This document shows positions 56,901 through 64,000 of a DNA stretch of 64,000 bases, one piece after another. A program made the translations under genes and the position numbers. The DNA lies in contig MPOA01000004.1 of the NCBI GenBank assembly GCA_001899445.1, positions 21,170-85,169 of the forward strand. The letters are read 5' to 3'. This stretch comes from Candidatus Desulfopertinax cowenii (GTDB lineage Bacteria; Bacillota; Desulfotomaculia; Desulfotomaculales; Desulforudaceae). Position 1 is the stretch's first letter. Every line of letters begins with the position of its first letter. Under the pieces are notes generated by a model that saw nothing but the letters and a program-made list of their open reading frames with translations, did no database searches and was not told where the DNA came from.

Positions 56901-56929
56901 AGATTAACATAGTTCGGACGGTTTGTCCA
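56901..56929 (-). promoter_or_regulatory. Promoter of the riboswitch-controlled gene
   Basis: Minus strand TGGACA (56924-56929), 17-base spacer, TAATCT (56901-56906). The predicted start is a few bases before the first conserved part of the riboswitch. Confidence 0.6.
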
Positions 56930-57058
56930 GGGGTTGCCAACCGACCGCGCATGTCAATGGCCAGTGAAAATGTCACCCTAAAACACAATAACTTGGTCTG
57001 AAAAAATGTCACCTCTCCGAAAGCTGGATAACCTAAAAAGTTCAGGGCGGTCCGGTGA

Positions 57059-58795
57059 TCATACCCCCAACCTGGCGATGTAACGGTTCAGCAGATCGCG
57101 GAGTACTTCTTCGTCCAGTTGGCCCTGGAAAGAAGGAGTTTCCAGGCAGCGGCGCGGGAACCGCAGCCAGCGGTAGTCGAAGCCCATTTGGCGCTTGACT
57201 TCATTCTTCAGCTTGAAGATGCGTTTCCCCAACTCGGACAGGAATTCGCCCTCGGCGTCGATCCCCAGGCATAAAAGCGCCCGCCGCACCAGGTCCCCGG
57301 TCCACACCCCGCGGCCGAAGAGGCAGATGCACAGGCTATTCAACACCTGGCGCCACTTTTCCTCGGCAATGAGTTCGTCCACCAGAGCGTCGGGGTCAAA
57401 ATCCGGGCCCATTTTTTGATCCAGCGCATACCCGGCGTTGCACAGGTGCGAGTGCCGCGCCCCCACGGCCTGGCCGAGCAGGAAGCCGTACCCGGTATGG
57501 TAACCAGCCATTTCGTGGCCGCCGAGAGTCAGGGCAAATTCCCGGCCGCCGAAGGCCTCCGCCGCCGCTTCGAGACCCTGAGCCAGGGTCCGGTAAAAGT
57601 CGTTCGGCTGGGTAACGATGCGATCCAGAACCTCCAGGTAACCCTCCGGTTCTCCGAAGGTCAGCCGGGTCCCCAGCTGCTCCCCGACAATCAGCCCCTT
57701 TTCTCGGGCCTCGGTCGCCCAGGCCAGCAGCGCCCCGCTGGTGATGGCGTCCAGTCCCAGGAGTTCAGTCTTCTCGATCAGGGCGTAAATCCCCCCGGTG
57801 TCCGAAATGCCCAGCAGCGATCCCAGGGCGTAAATCAGTTCGTGGTCGTAGGCCAGCGTACTGCTCTCGAATTCGTATCCCGCATCGAACTGGCGCCGGT
57901 ACAGACCGATGTGGATGCACCCCACCGGGCAGCCGGGACAGGCCAGCTTGCGGAGAAGTGTTTTCTCGGCAAAGGCCTCGCCGCTGATGTCCACGGCGTG
58001 CTCAAAACGGTTTTGCCGCAAGTTCCGGGTCGGCAACGCACCTAACCCGTTCAGCACCAGGACGTTTCCCGCCGTCCCCAGGCCATGGTACTTTTCCATC
58101 AGGTCGGTGTCCACCGCCCGGGCATAAACTTCATCATACACCTCCCGGTAAGCCTTGCGGTCCGGGATAGGGAAACAGCGGTTCCCGTGCACCACCAGCG
58201 CTTTGAGGTTCTTGGCGCCGAATACGGCGCCCAGTCCCAGGCGTCCGAAATGCCGGAAGGTGTCCACGTTCACCCCGGCAAAAGCCACGCCCCGCTCCCC
58301 GGCGGGGCCGATGCGCACTATGCTCCGGTGTCCCCGGCCGGTCTCCCATTCCCGGAGAATACGCCCGCTTTCCTCGGTGGACAGGCCCCAGAGAGCCCGG
58401 GCGTCCCGGAAAGCGACTCCGTCCGCCGTAATCACCAGGTAAACCGGGTGCGGCGCGCGCCCGCTGACCACCAGGGCGTCGTAGCCGGCGAACCGGAGGG
58501 CCATTGCCAGCCGCATACCCGCGTAACTTTCCCCCCATTCCCCGGTCAACGGAGAGTGAAACACGGCCGCCGTCTTGGTCGCCAGCGGAAACACGGTGGA
58601 AAGCGGCCCGATGGCCAGCACCACCGGCTGGCCCGGATCGCCGGGGGATGACCCCGGACGCCACCGCTCGGCGAACAATTTGCCGGCCAGCCCGATGCCC
58701 CCCAGGTATTCCGACAGGTCAGCGCGCGCCTCGGAGCTCCAGGTCAGGTCGTCCAGGTCGATGTTCAGAATGGTCAATACGCGCTCTCCGAGCAT
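57059..58795 (-). CDS. Aldehyde:ferredoxin oxidoreductase, tungsten type
   Basis: 578 residues from the ATG at 58793-58795, five bases after GGGGGAGGGG. AOR oxidises aldehydes to acids, or runs in reverse, with a tungsto-bis-pterin cofactor and one 4Fe-4S cluster. Cluster cysteines CPGCPVGC are near residue 282, with the fourth in LNSLCICLFG near residue 485. Pterin-binding stretches include GGIGLAGKLFAERW near residue 30 and FGRLGLGAVFGAKNLKALVV near residue 195. It overlaps no gene but follows its four-cluster ferredoxin by two bases. The exact aldehyde is unknown. Confidence 0.93.
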   Translation of the reverse strand: MLGERVLTILNIDLDDLTWSSEARADLSEYLGGIGLAGKLFAERWRPGSSPGDPGQPVVLAIGPLSTVFPLATKTAAVFHSPLTGEWGESYAGMRLAMALRFAGYDALVVSGRAPHPVYLVITADGVAFRDARALWGLSTEESGRILREWETGRGHRSIVRIGPAGERGVAFAGVNVDTFRHFGRLGLGAVFGAKNLKALVVHGNRCFPIPDRKAYREVYDEVYARAVDTDLMEKYHGLGTAGNVLVLNGLGALPTRNLRQNRFEHAVDISGEAFAEKTLLRKLACPGCPVGCIHIGLYRRQFDAGYEFESSTLAYDHELIYALGSLLGISDTGGIYALIEKTELLGLDAITSGALLAWATEAREKGLIVGEQLGTRLTFGEPEGYLEVLDRIVTQPNDFYRTLAQGLEAAAEAFGGREFALTLGGHEMAGYHTGYGFLLGQAVGARHSHLCNAGYALDQKMGPDFDPDALVDELIAEEKWRQVLNSLCICLFGRGVWTGDLVRRALLCLGIDAEGEFLSELGKRIFKLKNEVKRQMGFDYRWLRFPRRCLETPSFQGQLDEEVLRDLLNRYIARLGV

Positions 58796-58797
58796 AA

Positions 58798-59217
58798 TTA
58801 CCCCTCCCCCTCGTCCACTGGCGTCATTTCCAGCACCTCGTGCGGACAGTACCGCACGCAGGTCCCGCACTGCACACAGACGATGGGCAAATTTTCCTCC
58901 GGATCCATCCGGATCACCCGGGCGATACACGCCTCCACACAGGCTGCGCAACCGTCGCACCTAGCCCGGGCGAACCGTACACCGCCCCCCGCGCGCGGCC
59001 GGAGGGCTTCCCGTGGGCAGGCCGAAGCGCAGGGCGGTTCGGCGCAGCCCAGGCAGACGTCAGCGGCCAGTTTGCTCTGCAAACCGCCCCGGGTTCGGAT
59101 CTGAATGGCGCTTTTGGCTAGGGAAAACTGGCCGTAGACGGTGCGCGTGCAGGCCAGCATGCAGGAATAACAGGCGATGCAGCGGCTGATGCGCTTTACA
59201 GTTAACACCCGGGCCAT
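58798..59217 (-). CDS. Four-cluster ferredoxin-like electron carrier of AOR
   Basis: 139 residues from the ATG at 59215-59217, nine bases after GGAGG. Sixteen cysteines fall in four groups (CIACYSC...C, CLGCAEPPCASAC, CDGCAACVEAC, CVQCGTCVRYC), as in HycB/CooF/AOR-linked iron-sulfur proteins. It probably carries electrons between AOR and ferredoxin or another partner. The tight spacing to the AOR gene makes them one operon. Confidence 0.92.
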   Translation of the reverse strand: MARVLTVKRISRCIACYSCMLACTRTVYGQFSLAKSAIQIRTRGGLQSKLAADVCLGCAEPPCASACPREALRPRAGGGVRFARARCDGCAACVEACIARVIRMDPEENLPIVCVQCGTCVRYCPHEVLEMTPVDEGEG

Positions 59218-59572
59218 AAACACCCGCCTCCTTCAGGGTGGTATGAGGCAACTTCGCCACCAGACCGCCCCATTCCTCCCGCCTATTTCATTAGCCCCCC
59301 TCATTCAGACAATGAAAACGCTGATAAAATTGGGGTGTGCGCAAAGTCAATCTGCCCTTTAAGGGTAAACGCAGTCGCTCACCACAATGTCGCCAAAATT
59401 TCTATTCATTGCCACCAAAGTCGAATGCCAACCCGCCGCTCTCTCCCATAAGATAAGACTGAACCGGATACCCCATAAAACGATTCAAGGCAGCGGCGCC
59501 GCAATAAGGAGTTCAGCGCAGAACCCGTCGTGGCGCTTTCGCGTGCTCTTTTGGAAAGGATGAGAGACTGAC
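59218..59572. other. Divergent intergenic region between the AOR operon and asnB
   Basis: About 355 bases without a gene. On the minus strand TTGACT (59345-59350), an 18-base spacer and TATCAG (59321-59326) make a possible promoter for the ferredoxin-AOR operon. Nothing convincing was seen for asnB apart from its purine-rich ribosome binding site. Confidence 0.4.
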
Positions 59573-61424
59573 ATGTGCGGCATCGCCGGTTGGATCGACT
59601 GGGAACGTGACCTGCGCCGGGAACGCCCGGTGATCACCGAAATGACCGAGACGCTGGCCGCCCGGGGACCGGATGCCGCCGGCGTCTGGCTCTCCACCCG
59701 CGCCGCATTGGGACACCGGCGTCTGATCGTGATCGATCCCGCCGGCGGAGGTCAACCCATGGTCCGCCGCCTGGGAAAGCAAGAATACGTTTTGGTCTAC
59801 AACGGTGAACTGTATAACACACCCGAATTGCGGCGGGAACTGGAAGCGCGGGGTCACATCTTCCGCGGCCACTCCGACACCGAGGCGCTGCTCCTGTCCT
59901 TCATGGAATGGGGAATGGGGTCCGGAATGTTTGAAACGTCTGAACGGCATCTTCGCCTTCGCCGTGTGGAGTACATACGACCAGCGCCTGTTCATGGCCC
60001 GCGACCGGATGGGTGTCAAGCCCCTGTTTTACGCCCGGCGCGGTCCAGCCTTTCTGTTCGGTTCGGAACCGAAGGCGCTGCTCGCCCATCCTGCGGTGCA
60101 GCCGGAAGTGGATGTGGAGGGACTGGCCGAGGTGTTCATGCTCGGCCCGGCCCGCACACCGGGACACGGCGTGTTTCGCGGGGTTGCAGAATTGCGCCCC
60201 GGCCATTGTCTGGTGTACGACCGCAGCGGAGTACACATCCGCCGGTACTGGCAGTTGGAGAGCCGGCCGCACCCCGATGACCTGCCCACCACCGCGGAAA
60301 AGGTGCGCCACCTGCTTCAGGACGCGGTAGAACGGCAACTGGTGGCCGACGTACCTGTGTGCACCCTGCTTTCCGGCGGCTTAGACTCCACCGCGCTTAC
60401 CGCCTTCGCCAACTGGGCCTTCGCCAAACAGGAACGCGGCGCGGTGCACACCTATTCCATTGACTACGCGGGAAACGAACAATACTTTCGCCCGAACCCC
60501 TTCCAGCCCGACGCCGACAGCCTCTGGGTGGACCGGGTAGCGGAATGGCTGGGCACCGTGCACCACTCCGTAGTGGTCGACACTCCGGAACTGATCAATA
60601 CCCTGGAGACGGTCGTCCGGGCCCGCGATCTGCCGGGCATGGTGGATGTAGACGGCTCGTTGCACATTTTCTGTAGCGAAATCAAAAAGCACTTCACCGT
60701 CGCCCTTTCCGGCGAGTGCGCCGACGAGGTGTTCGGAGGCTACCCCTGGTTCCACCGCTCAGAAGACCTAAACGCCGGTACCTTCCCCTGGTCCAAATCC
60801 ACTCCGGCGCGGATGCGGCTTTTGTCCCCGGAGCTGGCCGAAACCATGCGCGCCGAGGAGTACGTGGCCCAGCGCTACCGGGACACCTTAGCTGAAGTGC
60901 CCCGGCTCCCGGGCGAGGATCCCGAGGAGGCCCGCCGCCGCGAAATGTCCTACCTGAATATCCTGTGGTTCATGACCACCCTGCTGGATCGCAAGGACCG
61001 CATGAGCATGACCACCGGCTTGGAAGTACGGGTGCCGTTCTGCGACCACCGGTTGGTGGAGTATGTCTGGAACATCCCCTGGGCCATGAAGACCTGGGAC
61101 GGGCGGGAAAAAGGCGTCCTGCGGCTGGCACTCCGGGATGTGGTACCCGAACCCGTGCTCCAGCGCCGCAAGAGCCCGTACCCGAAAACCCACAACCCAT
61201 CCTACCTGAAGGCAACGCGCCAAAAGCTGCTGGAGGTGCTGGACGACCCGACGTCCCCTCTGCTCCCACTGATCAATGTGGACACAGTCCGTGAACTGGT
61301 TCGGACCGACGGGTCGTCCTTCGGACCCACCTGGTTCGGGCAACTGCTGGCCGGCCCGCAACTGTTTGCCTATCTATATCAAATCAACGTCTGGCTACGG
61401 GATTACCGGGTAATCATCCGGTAA
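59573..61424 (+). pseudogene. asnB: Asparagine synthase (glutamine-hydrolysing), broken by a 7-bp duplication
   Basis: The first 113 codons (MCGIAGWIDWER with catalytic Cys2, then VYNGELYN and HSDTEALLLSFMEWG) give the amidotransferase start. The frame is lost at 59905-59918, where GGAATGG is present twice in tandem. Removing one copy restores MEWGPECLKRLNGIFAFAVW and a continuous 610-residue protein. The rest is intact: DRMGVKPLFY, the PPi loop SGGLDST, SGECADEVFGGYPWF and RVPFCDHRLVEY. Without correction the product is a short truncated amidotransferase fragment. It may be a recent mutation, a reversible repeat or a sequencing error. Confidence 0.88.
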
Positions 61425-61610
61425 TCTTGGCCGGCCCGGCGGGCCGAAAGTTACCGAATCCACCAATTCGCTGACCAGAATGGCGCTAACTCGAATTTCC
61501 GCCCTCCGAATCGGATCGGAACCGTGCACCTCACAATGACTTAGAACTCCGTTCTCCCTATCTCTTCCCTTAACCATGTGCCCCCTGGCAGACCGGCGGA
61601 AAAAAAGCGC

Positions 61611-61639
61611 TTGACAACGGCTCGTCTCTCGTGTAATTT
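61611..61639 (+). promoter_or_regulatory. Possible promoter of the DUF4143 ATPase gene
   Basis: TTGACA (61611-61616), 17-base spacer, TAATTT (61634-61639), 41 bases before the start codon. The minus-10 box is weak. Confidence 0.5.
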
Positions 61640-61679
61640 GAACGCAAGATATTCAATCGTACAGACGGAGACTTAGAGC

Positions 61680-62879
61680 ATGATCAAACGCACTTTGGCC
61701 GACAAGTTGAAGCAGGCGGCAAAGCAGTTCCCGATCCTCACCGTGACCGGGCCCAGGCAGTCCGGCAAGACCACCCTGGTCCAGGTCGTATTCAGGAGCT
61801 ATCAGTATGTGTCTCTCGAGCTCCTGGACCAGCGGCAGTTCGCCCTGGAGGACCCGCGCGGCTTCCTGGACCAGTTCGACGGTCCGGTCATCCTGGACGA
61901 GATTCAGCGAGCGCCGGAGCTCTTTTCGTACATCCAGGTGCTTGTGGACGAACACAGGGATTGGACAGGCAGGTTTATCCTGACCGGCTCGCAGAACTTC
62001 CTTCTGCTCCAGAGCATATCCCAGTCACTCGCCGGAAGGTGCGCGGTGTTGCATCTTCTCCCCTTCTCCCTGGCAGAGCTCGAAGGGCGAAAGCCCCTAG
62101 CGCTCGAGACGCTTGGCCAAAGCTCTCCCAGGAACTTGAAGCCACCCGCGAAGGGCTTGCTGGAAACGCTCTTCACCGGCTTTTATCCCCGGATACACGA
62201 CAAGCACCTTCCTCCGCGCGACTGGCTGGCCGGCTACTATCAGACCTATCTCGAGCGGGACGTGCGAAATGTCCTCAACGTCGGCGACATCGAGACGTTC
62301 GGCAGGTTCATCAGGCTGTGTGCCGGCCGCTGTGGACAACTGCTCAATCTATCGGGGCTGGCGTCCGACTGCGGCATCTCGCACACGACAGCCAAGCGGT
62401 GGATCTCCGCACTCGAGGCCAGCTTCATAGTGACGCTCTTGAGGCCGCATCACAAGAATTTCGGCAAGCGGCTTATCAAGAGACCCAAGCTGTACTTCTT
62501 GGATACAGGGCTTTTGTGCTACCTGCTTCAAATCCGCTCACCAGATGAGCTTTTCCACCGGGCCGAGCGCGGAGCGGTCTTCGAGAGTTTCGTGGTTTCG
62601 GAGATGTACAAAAACTTCATGCACCGCGGTGAGCAGCCGAGTCTTTACTTCTGGCGCGACGCCTCCGGCCACGAGGTGGATATCATCATCGACCTTGGGC
62701 AGGAATTGATCCCTGTAGAGACCAAGTCCGCCCAGACGACAGCGTCCGACTTTTTCAGCAACCTTATCTACTGGCGAAAATTGTCGGGTGATGAAACTGC
62801 CCCCGCCGCCCTCATCTACGGCGGCGATCTATCGTTCAAACGCTCCGGGGCGGTCGTGTATCCGTGGTTCGTCCTCTGA
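61680..62879 (+). CDS. AAA ATPase with DUF4143 domain
   Basis: 399 residues. The amino-terminal ATPase has Walker A TGPRQSGKTTLV near residue 23, Walker B PVILDEIQRAPEL near residue 67 and a sensor LTGSQNFLL near residue 100. The carboxy-terminal DUF4143 part resembles a winged helix (LSGLASDCGISHTTAKRWISALEASFIV) plus a PD-(D/E)xK-like end (HEVDIIIDLGQELIPVETKS). These genes are mobile and frequently duplicated in bacteria and archaea. Function is unknown. The neighbouring genes give no clue. Confidence 0.9.
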   Translation: MIKRTLADKLKQAAKQFPILTVTGPRQSGKTTLVQVVFRSYQYVSLELLDQRQFALEDPRGFLDQFDGPVILDEIQRAPELFSYIQVLVDEHRDWTGRFILTGSQNFLLLQSISQSLAGRCAVLHLLPFSLAELEGRKPLALETLGQSSPRNLKPPAKGLLETLFTGFYPRIHDKHLPPRDWLAGYYQTYLERDVRNVLNVGDIETFGRFIRLCAGRCGQLLNLSGLASDCGISHTTAKRWISALEASFIVTLLRPHHKNFGKRLIKRPKLYFLDTGLLCYLLQIRSPDELFHRAERGAVFESFVVSEMYKNFMHRGEQPSLYFWRDASGHEVDIIIDLGQELIPVETKSAQTTASDFFSNLIYWRKLSGDETAPAALIYGGDLSFKRSGAVVYPWFVL

Positions 62880-62921
62880 GGAAACCGGCACCACCTGCAT
62901 CAAGGTTTTGGAGTCCGCTTC

Positions 62922-63701
62922 TCAAGTTTCCGCTTCCCCGGCCAGGCGCGACCGGACCAACCCAAGGAGTTCCTCACGGTCGTTACCGTCATCGGGATAG
63001 GTCGCCGTGGCTAGCTGCCACTTCCCTGGGCCAAATTTAGCGAGCCAATCCTGCAGCTTCCCGGCCACTATCTGACCTCCGCGGTTATCGGTCAGCGGCA
63101 AAACGAGGCCCAGCGTACTTGTGCTCAAAAGGCAAACGGTGTCGATTCCCCGTAGATTATGCCGCAGGAATTCCACCACCTTCGGGGTTTGGGCACCCAG
63201 GGGGCGGTCCCGCCGGGCCAAAAGGAGGGTGAGCGGGGTCTGGCCCCGCGCGGCTCTGGCCAATTCCAATTTCAGGATCTCGCTAAAGCGTTCGGCCAGT
63301 TCCGCTTCGTCCCAGCCCGACGGACTCAAAAACTTTTCAATTCGGGCGATGAGCTCCTCGGTGAGCGGTTTTTGGATAAAATCGGTGGCCCCCAATTCTA
63401 TAGCCCGCCGGATCATGGCCAAGCTGCTGTCTACGGTAGCGATTATGACCGGTACCTCGGCGTAGCCGGGAATGTTTTTCAGCCGCTTCAAGGTCTCCAG
63501 CCCGTCGATTCCCGTAAGGTGAAGATCCAGAATAATTAAACCAAAGACTTCGGGCATGCGCCTCTTTATTTCGGCTAGCGCTTCCTCGCCGCTGCTGACC
63601 GGCACTAACTGGTAACCCCTGGCACTTAGAATATTTTTCACGGCCAGTCTGAACACCGGCGAATCATCAATCAAAAGGACACTCCCGCTGGTCATCGCCA
63701 C
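62922..63701 (-). CDS. Response regulator with a degenerate GGDEF-like output domain
   Basis: 259 residues from a GTG after GGGAGGTGA. The receiver domain (about 1-130) has the acidic pair LLIDDSPVF, the phosphorylation site in LIILDLHLTG near residue 60, and Lys in IQKPL near residue 113. The second part (about 140-255: LELARAARGQTPLTLLLARRD, then DTVCLLSTSTLGLVLP and KWQLATATYPDD) has the layout of a GGDEF domain without the GGDEF motif. It should therefore be a signalling or binding domain, not a cyclase. No histidine kinase is adjacent. The 180 bases upstream show only a purine/pyrimidine-rich leader. Confidence 0.85.
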   Translation of the reverse strand: MAMTSGSVLLIDDSPVFRLAVKNILSARGYQLVPVSSGEEALAEIKRRMPEVFGLIILDLHLTGIDGLETLKRLKNIPGYAEVPVIIATVDSSLAMIRRAIELGATDFIQKPLTEELIARIEKFLSPSGWDEAELAERFSEILKLELARAARGQTPLTLLLARRDRPLGAQTPKVVEFLRHNLRGIDTVCLLSTSTLGLVLPLTDNRGGQIVAGKLQDWLAKFGPGKWQLATATYPDDGNDREELLGLVRSRLAGEAET

Positions 63702-63883
63702 CTGGTCACCTCCCGGTTTTTTAGGTCACCTTCTGCCCACCCCAACTGCACCCCCCAATCACCGATCTCCTACAGCTCTGCGAACTTTTCATTACTTCGA
63801 CCATAATTACTGTTATCCTTCCATTATCACCCCCCGCTCGGTCGCTGGCGGGAGTGGTCTCGCCAGGCCGGGTGGGCGAAAAC

Positions 63884-63919
63884 GGAGAAGACCCCGGCTT
63901 TTTGCGCGGGGTCTTCTCC
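63884..63919 (-). terminator. rRNA operon terminator
   Basis: GGAGAAGACCCCG pairs perfectly with CGGGGTCTTCTCC (13 bp) around a ten-base loop; the minus-strand transcript continues GTTTTCG. It lies about ten bases after the 5S rRNA 3' end. Confidence 0.9.
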
Positions 63920-63928
63920 TAATATCAG

Positions 63929-64000
63929 TTTCCGGCGGCGACCTACTCTCCCAGGGGTTGGTCCCCTAGTACCATCGGCGCTGGAGGGCTTAACTTCCGT
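63929..64000 (-). rRNA. rrf: 5S ribosomal RNA, 3' part
   Basis: The minus strand reads ACGGAAGTTAAGCCCTCCAG, then GCCGATGGTACT and GGGAGAGTAGGTCGCCGCC, the conserved 3' two thirds of 5S rRNA. The gene runs off the window, so the 23S and 16S genes of a complete operon should lie beyond base 64000. Confidence 0.96.

Noticed and set aside
59805..61424. Treating 59805-61424 as a complete independent gene
   Set aside because: Its first 35 residues are an out-of-frame reading of the amidotransferase start; the true protein begins at 59573 and is joined by removing one GGAATGG copy.

Overview
The window is about 60% G+C and carries the classic low-branching Firmicutes/Clostridia informational gene order, read almost entirely on the minus strand: a 5' scrap of rpsG, rpsL, an L7Ae-like protein, rpoC, rpoB, rplL, rplJ, rplA, rplK, nusG, secE, rpmG, tuf, tRNAs, sigH, yacP, rlmB, then (after an inserted block) thyX, cysS, cysE, ispDF, yacL, carD, disA, radA, clpC, mcsB, mcsA, ctsR. 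Sporulation sigma factor SigH, the CtsR/McsAB/ClpC regulon, a tungsten-type aldehyde:ferredoxin oxidoreductase, [FeFe]-hydrogenase maturases and lysine aminomutase point to an anaerobic, spore-lineage, high-GC clostridium of the Peptococcaceae type (Pelotomaculum/Desulfotomaculum/Desulforudis group). The species is an inference from gene content, not a match I could run.

Layout. 1-14340: ribosomal/RNA polymerase/translation cluster with several readable control elements (L10 leader, rpoB promoter, rpmG promoter, sigH promoter, terminators) and four tRNA genes. 14341-15587: yacP and rlmB. 15588-25266: an accessory island that splits the rlmB-thyX neighbourhood. It holds a PIN-toxin/Phd-antitoxin pair, a decayed IS3-family element inserted into a decayed ISLre2-family transposase, and a plus-strand operon of ECF sigma factor, membrane anti-sigma-like beta-propeller protein, large membrane protein, ABC ATPase and ABC-2 permease. 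25267-38568: thyX to ctsR core block.

38771-48900: mixed accessory genes, including a small membrane protein plus YbjQ-family protein, divergent kamA(ablA)/ablB for N-epsilon-acetyl-beta-lysine (compatible solute), a UbiD-type decarboxylase, tRNA-Asn, a three-PAS GGDEF/HD-GYP c-di-GMP protein and a two-P-loop ATPase. 49066-52930: hydG-hydF-hydE, a complete [FeFe]-hydrogenase H-cluster maturation set.

53085-56930: the most interesting locus. A cobalamin riboswitch on the minus strand precedes a secreted 1150-residue protein with alpha/alpha-toroid repeats, a DUF4430 (transcobalamin beta-domain-like) segment, a ZU5-like segment and three S-layer-homology repeats. Together this looks like a wall-anchored bacterial counterpart of transcobalamin/intrinsic factor. 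57059-59217: AOR and its four-cluster ferredoxin. 59573-61424: asnB broken by a 7-bp tandem duplication. 61680-63701: a DUF4143 ATPase and a response regulator. 63884-64000: terminator and 3' end of a 5S rRNA gene whose rRNA operon continues beyond the window.
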